DNA of 64,000 nucleotides from Hordeum vulgare subsp. vulgare (Eukaryota; Streptophyta; Magnoliopsida; Poales; Poaceae), in assembly GCF_904849725.1 (NCBI RefSeq), contig NC_058520.1:538708083-538772082 (forward strand), in the 5' to 3' direction. The notes beneath the pieces are model-generated. The model worked only from the letters and a program-made list of their open reading frames with translations, searched no databases and was not told where the DNA came from. Positions 1 through 10,431 of the stretch are shown here, in pieces. The translations under genes were made by a program, and so were the position numbers. How positions within the stretch are numbered: the stretch's first letter is position 1; every line of letters begins with the position of its first letter.

Positions 1-544
1 ACCGTGGACACGGCTATCCGAATAGTTAATTTTCATCCCTGCAGGGGTGCACCACATGTCCCGTCACGCTCGATAACACTCTGGCCGGACATACTTTTCT
101 GGGTCCTGCCCGGCCTCGGAATATCGACACGTCGCAGCCCCACCTAAGACTAATCAGAGAGGCCAGCCCGCCGGTCTAAATCCTAAGCACAAAGGGTTCA
201 TGGGCCCAGTTCCCCTTCACGCTCCTGCACGTGGCGTGGGCGGCCGACGTCAGTCCTAGCATCCCTTAATCACAAGCGCGATGCATCTCGGGACCACTCG
301 GGCGCGCGCCGCTACACTGCTGGCATCTGAAAAGCTTCGGCTGATACCGCGACGCCGAGTACCCATAATTCTTCCCGCGTAGCCGGTTAGTGCGAAAAGG
401 TCTCCGACCAACCCAGATCAAATACCCAAATCCATTAGCATGTTAATTAGGTCAGCAACACAGTCTCGCGGGAAACCACCCGTCTTACAACTAATCACCC
501 ATGATCCCAGTAACATGGTCGAGTAACTGTGTGGTTGTAACATC

Positions 545-760
545 GGGGGGAATCCGAGGTATCACCCTCGTTGGATTCCGAACGACGTACCCGGCAAGGT
601 GGGCTTAGAGGAATCACCCTCGGGGGTCCCACACTCGCGGGGTGACACGACAGAGACGTCATCGGGAATGGTGAAAGAGGAATCACCCTCGAGAACCACG
701 ACCGACTAGCTATACTACAGAGATATCATCAGGAGTACTTAGCGAGGTGTCACCCTCGGT
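545..760. repeat. Degenerate tandem repeat, about four copies
   Basis: The decamer ATCACCCTCG or a close variant recurs near 561, 613, 682 and 748, each preceded by GAGG or GAGGA and by a CATCGGG/CATCAGG-like word. Spacing is about 50-70 bp. It lies inside the long LTR-like block and has no coding explanation. Confidence 0.5.
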
Positions 761-1839
761 ACCCGATAGTATCCCTGTAGCGTCGTACAACGAAGGGGGC
801 TGAACGTGCTGTGTCGGGTCTGGCTCGTCGATCAGAGATCGAGATTTGAAAACAAGCGGGGCAACTGATCTACGGGGTCAGAGGGGATGACTGCTCCACC
901 TATACTAAGCAGATTAAAGGTACAGGACTGAAAGTAGCAGTTCATCAAAAACAGGCTATGCATCAGATATAGGAGCTAACTACAACAGTAGCAAAATACT
1001 AATGCAAGCAGTAGGAAGAAAGACATAGGCGATATAGGAATGATCAAGGGGAGTTTGCTTGCCTTGCTGCTCTGCGGCAATGGACTGATCAGCAGGGTCG
1101 TAGATGTACCCGGCAGCAGCGTCAGTCTCGGGGTCTACCGGTAAGAAGAGGGGGAAGAAACAATAAATAATAGCACCGATGCAACACAAAGCATGACATG
1201 AAAATATGCAGGCTAGACATGAGCTAACGCAGCAACATCCGTCATAGACGGGTCGGAAGAATATCTGACGATATTTTCCGGGGTCTCGGGCTACTACCGG
1301 TTACACTGGAAACGATGGAAAAGTTCCATGTTTGCTATGCTAGGGACGCGTGACAGACGAACGGGCCGTGTATCCGGGTTCGTCTCGCTTTGCTGATCAA
1401 CTTTCATGTTGAAATTAATTCGATCTGACTTACGGATTATTTAATATTAATTTTCAAAGTTTTATTAATTATTTAGGAATTAAAAACAGATTTAAAAGAT
1501 TTAGTAAAATCCTATTATGACATCATCGCGATGTCAGGCTGACATCACAGTTGACCGGTCAACTGACCAGCGGGTCCCGAACGTCATAGGCACAAGTTTT
1601 AGTTAAGATTAATTATTTATTAATCAGATTAATTCAACGAGGGACCCACGTGTCATACTCTAATTATGTTAATTAATTATTTTAACTAATATATCTATTT
1701 ATTTATTCATTTAAGAAAAACATTATTTTTAATTATCGCGTGGGGCCTCCCTGTCATTGACAGCGGTGCATTGGCCCCACCGGTAAGTGGCCTAAAGCTA
1801 ATTTCTCATCTATTTTTATTAGATACCTAACCGCTCAAA

Positions 1840-2000
1840 TTCCGTATTTCTCTAAATACCCAAATACACAAATACATACATCACATCTCATACATACATT
1901 CATACATACGCATCTAATACACAATTTATTCTTTTTCATTTTTCTTTTCTCTCAACACTCATCTCTCATCTCTCTGCTAACAGAGACAGAGAAGTTCCTT
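1840..2000 (+). promoter_or_regulatory. Possible LTR promoter/leader region
   Basis: An A+T-rich tract with repeated ATACATACAT words passes into a CT-rich leader (TTTTCTTTTCTCTCAACACTC...) and then abruptly into very G/C-rich DNA. This resembles a plant transcription start and 5' leader on the plus strand. There is no clean TATAAA box, so the call is weak. Confidence 0.2.
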
Positions 2001-2039
2001 AGCTACTCCACCTAGAAGAACACGAACTTCGAATCCTTC

Positions 2040-2925
2040 TACCGGAGTCCACCGTCGACGGATCGAGGCCCCGTTTGCCGGAACGGAACCGTGACGTCGA
2101 GGAGAACGGTAAGGTGGGAGGTGCCCGAGGAGGGGCTCACCGACGGTGACGTGACGGCCCGGTGAAGCCGGAGTTCGCACGAAGTGGCGGTGGAGACGGT
2201 GACGGTGAGGTTCCGGTGGTGATGTGCCGGCGAGGAGGAGCCGGTGAGGAGGGCCCCGGTGAGGAGAGGCCCCCGGAGGTGGAGCCGCCGGCGGTGAGGG
2301 GCGGCCGCCGGAGAGGGACCTCCCGGAAGGGGCCGGCCACCGAGATGGGGGGGCCGAGGTGGCCGTCGAGGTGGAGGCCGAGGCAACCGGGGCCCCCCTG
2401 CCGGCGGGGTGGAGGGGGTGGCTCGCCGGCGAGGAGGGAGGGGCTCGGCCGGCGGGGAGGAGGGGCTCGGCCGGCGGGGCGAGGGGAGGGGCCACCGGGG
2501 GAGGGAGGTGGCCGTGGGGGGAGGAGGTCGTGGAGAGGATGGAGGGAGGGGGCCGGCGGGGTAGAGGGCTGCCGGCGTGGAGAGGTGGCCGCCGGCCGGT
2601 GGGATGAGGGGCGGCCAGGGAGGGGCAAGGTGGAGAGGAGGGAGGCGACGGGGTGTTGGGAGAGGAGGGAGTCACGGGACTGGGAGGAGGTCGTGGGGAG
2701 GACAGGAGGCGCGGGGGGGAGCCTGGCGTCGTGGGGTGGGGCCCCCCCACGAGGGGGGCTGGCGGCGGCGGCGGCGTGGGAATGGGAGGGAGAGCGAGGG
2801 GAGTGGGGGGTCGCCAGGGGGGCGGTTAGGGTTTGGCGGGGGGGGGGGGGGGGGGGGGGGGGGGCGGCTGGGCCACTTGGCCCAGTTTGGGCCGGCTGGG
2901 GGGGGGGTTTCTCTTTTTTTTTTTA
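2040..2925. other. G/C-rich low-complexity stretch with a 27-nt G run
   Basis: Strongly purine-biased G-rich DNA (GGAGG, GGCGG, GGGG words) in which all frames stay open by composition and give Gly/Arg- or Pro-rich nonsense. At 2838-2864 there is an uninterrupted run of 27 G, followed by a T-rich tract at 2910-3030. Such tracts can form quadruplexes and are prone to sequencing error. Confidence 0.7.
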
Positions 2926-3222
2926 TTATTATTTGTTTTGTTTTATTTTCTCTTTTCCCTTTTCCTTTTATTATTTCTTTCTTTCAGTTTTCTTTTCTTT
3001 CTTTTATCTTTATTGTTTCTTTAATACTTTCCCCTTACATATATATCCTTTTAACACTTGTAATGAACCGATAAAGGGCTTCCCTTTTCTTTCAAATCAT
3101 CGATCCGGACAGACGCGAATCCACGCTGGTCTGAGATGGGAATTCGATGACGTGGCATCATTAGCGGTGATCACTGTAGCTTAATTACAATTACTACTGT
3201 AGCAAAAGTCGAGGATGTCACA

Positions 3223-3896
3223 ACCGTGATGGGTCCTTTAGGACCAGGCATCTTGAGTTTAAGGTAAACATAGCATGGGCGAGCCATGAACCGGGCGTAA
3301 GCCGGCCGCCCAAACAGAGCGTGATAGGGGCTTTCTAACTTAACAACCTCAAACATCAGCGACTCACTCCTGTAATTAGATGCTGTTCCAAATGCAACTG
3401 TGAGCCTGACTCGGCCTATGGGGTACGCCGATTTGCCTGGGACGATTACGTGGAATACCGTGGTTGAAGGCATCAAATCTTTCTCCAACAGGTTCATCCT
3501 TTGGAAAGTGTTGAAATATAAAATGTTGATGCTGCTGCCACCATCCATTAGTACCTTCGACAAGGTATATCCCCCAACTTGGGGAGCCACGACCAACGCT
3601 AAATCGCCGGGATTGTCAACTCTTGGCAGGTGGTCCTCCCTACTCCATGATATGGTCTGCTCGGACCAGTGGAGGTATCTAGGGAGTGCCGGCTCAGAGA
3701 TACTGTACGCTCGGTGACTCACCTTTTTATCACGCCTGCAAGCATTGGTGGTGAAAACGTGGTACTGCCCATTGCTCAACTGCTTGGGATTGTTGCGGAA
3801 GCCGCCATTATCATCCTGCCCCTGTGAAGCCCCCTGTGGGGGTGGTTGCTGAAAAATTCTAGGCGGGTTATACCATCGCTGGTGATGCACTAGATA
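3223..3896 (-). pseudogene. Retroviral-type aspartic protease, truncated (element B)
   Basis: Continues in the same frame as gag after a single TAG codon at 3897-3899. The active-site motif DGGSSINILY is followed by the family pattern ending HALFGRPAYARF, a retropepsin-like fold found in Tat-lineage Gypsy polyproteins. It would cleave the Gag-Pol polyprotein inside the virus-like particle. The frame runs into foreign LTR sequence at 3222, so the downstream RT and other domains are separated from it. The in-frame TAG between gag and PR may be a nonsense mutation or a read-through signal; the sequence alone does not decide. Confidence 0.75.
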
Positions 3897-6155
3897 CTAG
3901 CCGCTGCTCGGCTGCGAGCCGCCCTGAGCCCCTGGTTCGGGGAAACTGCCGAAGGGGTTCTGACGTTGATTGGGCACGCCGAAGTGTTCCTGCCGTTGGT
4001 CCGGGTCACCGCTTTGCCCCTTTTTGATTGCCTCTGCCCGAAACTCCCGCATCACGTAACAGTCCTCCCAGGAATGAGTCGCCGGTCCGTCTGCCATGGC
4101 GTGGTGCGGGCAGGGGCCTTTGAGTAACTCATTATAGTTGCGCGGCTTTTTGCCACTGTAACCCCTACTTTTCTTCTGGTGTTGGTTGCCATTATTGATG
4201 TTGGTGTTGGCGACTAAGTCCGAAGACTCTTCCTGCTGCCTTCTCTTGCTATTCGCTCCCTGATTATGGCGGGCGCGTCCGTGGAACCGGGTATGATTTT
4301 TGGATGGCTCGCCCTTCCGTGGCGAGTTAGCTTTACCACCATCCTCGCCGGGATCTTTGGTGTCGTCCGCCTCAGCGTACCTGGTGAGGGTGTCCATTAG
4401 CTCCCCCATGTCTTGGACCTTTCGCTTGAGTCGCCCCAACTTCTGCACCAAAGGCTCGTAGTGGCAATTCTGCTCGAGGATCAGCACAGCCTGAGCCGCC
4501 GTAATACCGTCTGACGAGTGAATGACTTCCACGACCCGCCGCGACCAGTGGTGGGCCGACTCATCCGGGCGTTGAATGCAGTGCTGTAGATCGACTATTG
4601 TCATCGGACGCTTGCAGGTTCCTCGGAAGTTTTTGATGAAACGCTCTTTCAATTCAGCCCAAGTCTGGATGGAGTTGGGGGGCAAGTTTTTCAACCAAGT
4701 ACGCGCCGTCCCTTCGAGCATCATTGTGAAGTATCTGGCACAAACTGCTTCGCTTACATCGAGCATGTCCATGGCGATTTCATAACTCTCGACCCACGAC
4801 GCCGGCTCAAGGTCCGGAGTGTAGTTAGGCACCTTTCTTGGCCCTTTAAAATCCTTGGGCATTCGTTCGTTGCGAAGGGAGGGGGCCAAGCACGACACCC
4901 CCAGTTGTCTGCCACTCCCGACAAGAGGCGCTGGGGCGACTTGGATGTCCGGATGATCCCGGCCAGGCGGGTCTCGATGATCAGGCGAGTTGTCCTGGGG
5001 GAAGGGCCGCGGTCTGCTGGTTGTAGCGGGCTGGTCCTCCGGCCGACTCCTGGTGCGGCTTGCCTGGGGAGTGGAATGCAACCTATCTAGGCTATCTGAG
5101 AACTGGGCATTTTGAACCACCGCCGTCCTCAACATCTCAATGGCGTTCCTCGCCTCTATCTCAGCAGGAGTGTTGTCATGAATCGGAAGGGATTCCAAAT
5201 GGCGAGTTGCGGCAAGGATGTTGTCCACCGGGTTGGAAAAGTGACCTTGAGGTGTCTGGAATCGGGGGACGCGATCCACAACTGGCTGAAACGGCAGGTT
5301 CGGTGGCTGGCCCGGCCCTCCCCCCGGGGCGGCTCCCGCCCTGGGGGTTCGCGGTGTGTCGAACAGGCGGGTCGGGTTGAGATCAGGGGGCAAGCGACCC
5401 TGGTGCCTCCGCTGATGGACGGCGTCAGATGCGTGCTGGTGCCTTTCGAGTCGCCAGTTGTCGGTATTCAAGCGAGCTATCTCAGTGGTAATTTGAGCTT
5501 GCCGGGTCTCGATCCCGGCGGACTCCACCTCGGCATCCCGCTGAGCCTTTGCCACCCCTTCTCTTAGCTTTGTCAATTCCGTGTTTACCGCCTCCTGGTT
5601 TTTCGGCGTGATGGGGGTCGCCATGAGCCTTGTAATTTCCACTGCTAACTCCACCAAGATAGCGGCCGGGCTTCTAGACATCTCGCCAGTTCCATCTCCG
5701 CCTGCCGGGTTTGGCGAGGGTTGAGTCGCCCCCGCCATGTAAACGGTGATCTGACGGCGAGTCCGGTCAAGAACTTCGGGGCCCATGGCCAGTGACAAGC
5801 CCCCAAGGCAGCCCCCGTGTAGAGACTGGATTGAATCTAAATCGCCCATAGACAATTCGTCATCAGTGTTGACCGGCATGGTTTCCTGGGTCGCTGAGTG
5901 TTCTGGTTCCTCAGATCCCTGTGTGAATCCAACAAAGACCGGGCGGGTTAGGTTTGGCGTCACGACCGGGCGGACGTACCTGGCCGGCTCGACGACGTCG
6001 GAGGAGGTGTCCGTCTCAGGCACGGGCGATCCAATCATGCCGATGAAAACGCTGATCTTGCCGAAGGGGACCCTGTAACCAGATTCGATCGAATCCGCCT
6101 CGGGCCCCCATAGCAAGTTGTTGATGTAGTACTTCCCACGGCGGCTCCGGGTCAT
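3897..6155 (-). CDS. Gag polyprotein of element B (Tat lineage)
   Basis: About 752 codons from the first ATG after the PBS (6155); the open frame extends further upstream, but that part lies in the LTR. The N-terminal third is low-complexity and Pro/Gly-rich. The central region from the SWVESYEIAMDML motif through the RTWLKNLPP and FIKNFRGTCKRP motifs matches the retrotransposon gag (PF03732-like) core that forms the particle shell. The C-terminal part is Lys/Arg/Asn/Gln-rich and has a degenerate Cys/His motif (CPHH...HSWEDC) instead of a CCHC zinc knuckle. The frame is open over its whole length, unusual for this window, so this copy may be fairly young. It is still non-functional as an element because pol is interrupted. 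Confidence 0.8.
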   Translation of the reverse strand: MTRSRRGKYYINNLLWGPEADSIESGYRVPFGKISVFIGMIGSPVPETDTSSDVVEPARYVRPVVTPNLTRPVFVGFTQGSEEPEHSATQETMPVNTDDELSMGDLDSIQSLHGGCLGGLSLAMGPEVLDRTRRQITVYMAGATQPSPNPAGGDGTGEMSRSPAAILVELAVEITRLMATPITPKNQEAVNTELTKLREGVAKAQRDAEVESAGIETRQAQITTEIARLNTDNWRLERHQHASDAVHQRRHQGRLPPDLNPTRLFDTPRTPRAGAAPGGGPGQPPNLPFQPVVDRVPRFQTPQGHFSNPVDNILAATRHLESLPIHDNTPAEIEARNAIEMLRTAVVQNAQFSDSLDRLHSTPQASRTRSRPEDQPATTSRPRPFPQDNSPDHRDPPGRDHPDIQVAPAPLVGSGRQLGVSCLAPSLRNERMPKDFKGPRKVPNYTPDLEPASWVESYEIAMDMLDVSEAVCARYFTMMLEGTARTWLKNLPPNSIQTWAELKERFIKNFRGTCKRPMTIVDLQHCIQRPDESAHHWSRRVVEVIHSSDGITAAQAVLILEQNCHYEPLVQKLGRLKRKVQDMGELMDTLTRYAEADDTKDPGEDGGKANSPRKGEPSKNHTRFHGRARHNQGANSKRRQQEESSDLVANTNINNGNQHQKKSRGYSGKKPRNYNELLKGPCPHHAMADGPATHSWEDCYVMREFRAEAIKKGQSGDPDQRQEHFGVPNQRQNPFGSFPEPGAQGGSQPSSG

Positions 6156-6224
6156 GAGCCCCGTCGCGTAGCTCCCAAAGCCTGGTAGGGCTCCCTTTGA
6201 GAACTCAACTCCACCGTGCGCAGG

Positions 6225-6243
6225 CCCCACGGTGGGCGCCAAC
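6225..6243 (-). other. Primer-binding site of element B
   Basis: On the minus strand GTTGGCGCCCACCGTGGGG follows directly on the LTR end ...CCACGACA. This is the position and style of a tRNA 3'-end primer site in plant Gypsy elements. The tRNA itself was not identified. Confidence 0.7.
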
Positions 6244-6752
6244 TGTCGTGGTTTTGTCACGGCAGATGTCCTCGTGAAAGGACTTAATATTGGAGCCATC
6301 GCACCTTGGTGGCGACTCAAAGGGGTTGAACGGGAGCGAGACAGAGATTTACCGAGGTTCGGCCCCTCGTGAGGAGGTAAAAGCCTACGTCATGCTTTGT
6401 GTTGTATTGATGGAGTTTCGATTACAAGGAGGGCGTAACTCGCCATACCTAACACTCGATGATTTCTAACCTGCCCTCTTCTTCCCTGGGACTCGCCTTT
6501 ATATACAGGTCGAGTCCTTAGGATTTACAAGGGTCCTTTCCTTTACACAAATCGTGACTCTTGCGATCTCTAAGTCGCCATCTTTCCAAGGCTTGGAGAC
6601 CTTCTCTATTATGGACTCCTTCCGAAAGTCGTAAACCGCCATACCACTTTCGGCCTTACCAAGCCAAGGCCCAAACTACATTTTAGATGAGTCGCGAGCT
6701 TTGGTGACCCGGCCCAACTAGGGCGGGTTATCAACAGATAATATCCCCAACA
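6244..6752 (-). repeat. 5' LTR of element B (509 bp)
   Basis: Bounded by TG...CA: on the minus strand it starts TGTTGGGGATATTATC and ends CACGACA next to the PBS. It contains a TATA box (TATATAAA on the minus strand, plus positions 6498-6505), followed by a leader of about 250 bp. The right boundary is set by the TGTTGGGG motif and is less certain than the left. Confidence 0.7.
6498..6505 (-). promoter_or_regulatory. TATA box in LTR of element B
   Basis: TATATAAA on the minus strand, about 255 bp before the LTR/PBS junction, in the right place for the U3/R promoter of a plant LTR. Confidence 0.6.
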
Positions 6753-6872
6753 ACCACGGACCAGCATTCGCCTAAGGTAAAACGATCCCGAATGAGGGCA
6801 CAATCTTCATTTGGGCACCAAGATGCACAAGACCATCATCAAGTTCGCAAAAACTACCCTCTCATCTTGGTA

Positions 6873-8110
6873 GCAAACCTATTTTCGCCTAAGGGGAAAA
6901 CCGGCCCCGAGTGAGGACAACCTCCATGCCCGGGGGCTTAGCCGTGAACCAGCCTTCGCCTAAGTTAAAACGGTTCCAAATGGAAGCAAGTTCTTCATTC
7001 GGTCGCCACGATGAATAGAACAATCGTTCCTTAGCAGTGAACCTGTTGTCGCCTAAGGTAAAACCTGCCCCAAGTGAGGACAACCTCCACACTCGGAGGC
7101 TTAGTCGAGAACCAGCTTTCACCTAAGTTAAAAATTCCCCGAGTAAGGACAACCTCCACACTCGGGGTCTTGGCCGCGAACCAGCTTTCGCCTAAGTCAA
7201 AACATGTCCCGAGTGGGGACAACCTCCACACTCGGGGGCTTAGCCGCGAACCAGCTTTCGCCAAAGTTAAAAACTGCCCTGAGTAAGGACAACCTCCACA
7301 CTCGGGGGCTTAGCCACGAACCAGCTTTCGCTTAAGTCAAAACATGTCCCGAGTGAGGACAACCTCCACACTCGGGGGCTTAGTTGCGAACCAGCTTTCG
7401 ACTAAGTTAAAAACTGCCTCGAGTAAGGACAACCTCCACACTTGGGGGCTTAACTGTGAACCAGTTTTCGCCTAAGTCAAAGCCTATCCCGAGTGAGGAC
7501 AACCTCCACACTCGGGGGCTTAGCCACGAACCACCTTTCGCCTAAGTTAAACACTGCCCCGAGTAAAGACAACCTCCACACTCGGGGCTTAGCCGCGAAC
7601 CAGCTTTTGCCTAAGTCAAAACCTCTCCCGAGTGAGGACAACCTCCACACTTGGGAGCTTAGTCGCGAATCAGGTTTTGCCTAAGTTAAAAACTACCCCG
7701 AGTGAGGACAACCTCCACACTAAGGGGCTTAGTCGTGAACCAGCTTTTGCCTAAGTTAAATACTCTCCCGAGTCAGGACAACCTCCACACTCGGGGGCTT
7801 AGCCGCAAACCAGCTTTTGCCTATGTTAAAACATGTCCCGCGTGAGGACAACCTCCACACTAAGGGGCTTAGTCGCGAACCAGCTTTTGCCTAAGTTAAA
7901 TACTCTCCCGAGTGAGGACAACCTCCACACTCGGGGGCTTAGCCGCAAACCAGCTTTTGCCTATGTTAAAACATGTCCCGAGTGAGGACACGCTCCACAC
8001 TCGGAAGCTTAGCCGCGAAGCAACTTTCGCCTAAGTCAAAACTAGCCCCGAGTGAGGACAACCTCCACACGTGGGGACTCGTCTACGAACCTGCTTTTGC
8101 CCGAGTAAAA
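6873..8110. repeat. Tandem array of about 70-bp units with dimer structure
   Basis: About 17 head-to-tail units of 70-71 bp share the core GAGGACAACCTCCACACTCG followed by GGGGCTTAGCCGCGAACC and CAGCTTTCGCCTAAG. Between about 7130 and 7640 units alternate between a TAAGTCAAAACATGTCCCGAGTGAGG type and a TAAGTTAAAAACTGCCCCGAGTAAGG type, giving a 140-bp higher-order unit. The pairs at 7713-7852 and 7853-7992 are nearly identical, pointing to recent dimer duplication. The array sits at the 3' side of the antisense gene of element C. Confidence 0.9.
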
Positions 8111-8295
8111 GTGACCCCGAATAAGTATAATCAAGCAAATAAGATCCAAGTTCAAATGAAGATGAACAAAATCAAGTTCTAGTTCAAGCAAAAAGTGCTC
8201 ATAAGAAGGAGCCCAAGGCCCGCTCAAAGTTTGGAGTTTACATTAACCACTCAACATTTTGAGGCAAATTGGAAATTAATGTTTTTCTGTGAGCA
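8111..8295. other. A-rich linker between tandem array and antisense gene
   Basis: A-rich sequence after the last repeat unit, leading to the stop codon of the antisense gene. In antisense orientation it would be the 3' UTR. No poly(A) signal was clearly identified. Confidence 0.3.
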
Positions 8296-10426
8296 TCACT
8301 CGGACGCTGAAGACTCCGCCGCTTCCACGAAGGTGTCGAGGTCGATCCCATCAACAATCCGAGTGGCAGACGCCATGAACATCTCCATGAAGTCCTCGAA
8401 CTTGGCGCTCTTCCTGTTGACGACCCAGAGATTCTTTAGTTTCTCTTCGTCCACTCCTTTACAATGGATGTGGACGAGTGAGAGGGTGATGTCGGCTCCG
8501 GCTCGTGCCGCTGGTTTCTTCCAAGATTGGAGCTCTCTTGGAATTGGCTTCACTCGGTTCACGATGGTTTGGGCGTCCTTAGGAAGTTCATCGTCAGGGG
8601 TGGTCTCTTGATCTATCTCTCCAACGGCCGATTGGAGTCACTTGAAGCAACCCAGCACGTAGTCGACGCGAGCTTCCAGCATGAGGAGAGCTAAAGCGAC
8701 ATTGTCCTTGAGGAGCCCTGCCTTAGGGTTCAAATCCTTCTCGATTTGTGCCGTCTCCTCGTCGACGCCAATGGAGAAGGCTGGGTTTAGTAAAAAAAAA
8801 GGATGAGGAATATCATTCACAAACTACAAGGGGACAACAAGAGACCATTTGAATTCGTAACATACCTTTAAGTTTCTCACAACGTTCCTTGCTGAAGTCT
8901 TCAATGAACCGCTCCAGTCCGGATTTGCTGGTGATGATCTCCCCAAATTTGATTTCCCACTCGGCGTAGTGCCTTTTTAGCCCAGCAAGCTCCTCAGCAG
9001 ATTTCTCCGCACGAGCCTTCAAAAGTTGGTTCTGTTCTTCAAGCGTCCCGACCGTCTTGAGCTTGGTTTCACCCACCTGGGTTTTCAGTTTGGACTCTCT
9101 CCACGCCAATGCAAGATCTTCATCCATATTTTCGAGGGCCTCCTTCATGGTAACTAAAGAAATGGAATTCTTTAACCTCTCAGAAAGGCGATCTGACAAG
9201 ATAGCCTCACACGCATGAGGAGGAAAATCAAATCAAGAGATAGTCAGACAACAAAGACTTACCTTCAACAACACGTTTCTCCTATTCCAGACGCTTGCTC
9301 TTGGCCTTTTCTGCATGAAGGCTGAGACGCAGGGCTTGCAACTCCCTCTCCACATCATCATCACGGCCCCCGGGCCCGCAGGTAGTCTACCATCAACAAA
9401 CATAAGTCAAGCAGAATGCAGAAATGATAACTCTAAGACTATTGCCGACTAATCCAGTCAATAGTAGCCTCAAGGACTACACCCAGTGGGTGCACTCGGC
9501 GCGTCCCCACTGGAAAGATAAGAGGAGGAACAAAGGGCCCCGTACCCTATCAACCTTTCTCAAATCAACGCAGGAACTAAGACTACCAGCGACTGTTCTA
9601 GTCGACAGTAGCCTCGGGGACTACATCCAGTGGGTGCGCTTAGCGCACCCCTAGTGAAAACTAACTCCGAGTGGGTGTCCTCAGAGCAAACCCACTCAGG
9701 ATCGAGTTCAGAAACAAAAAATATATCTGCATGCAAATAACTCACCTGAATGTTCTTTGCCATAGCTTTGCTAGCATCATACGCTTCCTTTAGTCGCCCA
9801 ACCATCACTTCCAGCTGGGCCAGGGCCTCCTTGCGCGCCCCGCCTTGATCCTCCAGGATATGGTGCAGCTAGAAAATGTTGTGGTCCACGGGAGAAAGCG
9901 ACAGAGTGGCACACGGACCAAGTCCGGAGGACGCACCAGCCGAAGCAGCCTCCTGAGCCATAGGAACCTGAACCTTGGCAGCCGAGGGCTCAATCACTCG
10001 GCTCGGAGTCGCAGCTTGCTTAGATGCTTCGTCAATTGTTGGAGGACTGACAGGGCTGAGTTCAATTACGCTGGGTGGCCCTGCACACATCCACAAACAT
10101 TCAAAAGGTCTTTCTTGGCTAAATTTCAAGTCCCGAATGATGCATAAATAAGCCCAAGGGTTAACTTTTGATAAAGCGATGTTGGCATCTGCCTGCCCTT
10201 TGTTAGAGGTCTTCGGCTCGAGAGAAACGGTCGAGGAATCAGGCCTGCAACAGAAACCACAAGAAAACCAGCCATCACCCGGGATACCTTGATAAACAAA
10301 GAAAGAATCATTCGGCAAAAGTACTTACGTCGAAGCCACTCGCACGTTGACCTTGATGCGTGGCACAACAACCTTCCGGGGCTTGGAGGTCATGGTCTTG
10401 GGCTGCTTGGCGGCCTTCTCCGGAGA
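8296..10426 (-). pseudogene. 3' half of antisense gene of element C (coiled-coil part)
   Basis: Several minus-strand open segments in the same direction (9805-9993 and 9560-9808, 8813-9199, 8638-8820, 8296-8562) look like exons. The 8813-9199 segment is a Glu/Lys/Leu-rich coiled coil (LEEQNQLLKARAEKSAEEL), and the last ends in an acidic tail (FVEAAESSASE). This is the usual C-terminal build of grass proteins with the 'putative gypsy type transposon' domain (PF04195-like), whose function is unknown. The gene continues at 20603 beyond the A1 insertion. Stops and frame changes make it a pseudogene; the exon borders are not resolved. Confidence 0.5.
9445..9670. repeat. Two diverged direct repeats in a presumed intron
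   Basis: About 80 bp containing GTAGCCTC(A/G)(A/G)GGACTACA(C/T)CCAGTGGGTGC occurs near 9463-9520 and again near 9608-9660. It lies between two exon-like segments of the antisense gene and resembles the GGGGACTAC words near Tat-lineage 3' ends. Confidence 0.55.
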
Positions 10427-10431
10427 CACCT

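Larger units (their letters stand above)
1..3222. repeat. Terminal part of a long Gypsy-type LTR (left end outside window)
   Basis: This block ends at 3222 in GGATGTCACA, and the sequence changes abruptly there from non-coding to the protease reading frame of the neighbouring element. Long Del/Tekay-type plant LTRs often have TGTGACACCC-like ends with a matching inverted end, so 3222 is read as an LTR terminus. No matching TGTGACATCC end was found to the left, so the LTR is longer than 3.2 kb or its start is off the window. Orientation is uncertain: an A+T-rich stretch followed by a CT-rich leader near 1900-1980 suggests plus, but the near-palindromic ends do not decide it. No real coding sequence was found; the long ORFs at 1977-3184 are low-complexity readings of G/C-rich DNA. 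Confidence 0.55.
3223..6752 (-). mobile_element. Tat-lineage Gypsy retrotransposon B, 5' part (LTR, gag, partial PR)
   Basis: Read on the minus strand the order is 5' LTR (6752-6244), PBS (6243-6225), gag (6155-3897) and protease (3896-3223). The element is then cut at 3222 by the long LTR of another element, so RT, RNase H, integrase and the 3' LTR are not in the window. Gag lacks a classical CCHC knuckle and the protease has a DGGSS active-site motif, both typical of Tat/Retand-type plant Gypsy elements. The right edge at 6752/6753 abuts the 3' tandem-repeat region of element C, so B is probably inserted in C. The expected TSD (ACCAC at 6753) cannot be confirmed without the other end. Confidence 0.75.

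Noticed and set aside
1..5. ACCGT at the window start matches ACCGT at 3223-3227, a possible TSD of the long LTR
   Set aside because: The sequence after position 5 does not start TG and the LTR appears to extend outside the window; likely coincidence.
1977..3184. Long ORFs on both strands, Gly/Arg-rich or Pro/Ser-rich (up to 340 aa)
   Set aside because: Open only because of G/C-rich low-complexity sequence; all frames are open, no domain or credible start.
6873..8110. CRISPR-like direct repeats
   Set aside because: Units of 70 bp are contiguous and diverge over their full length; no unique spacers and no cas genes; a plant retroelement satellite explains them.
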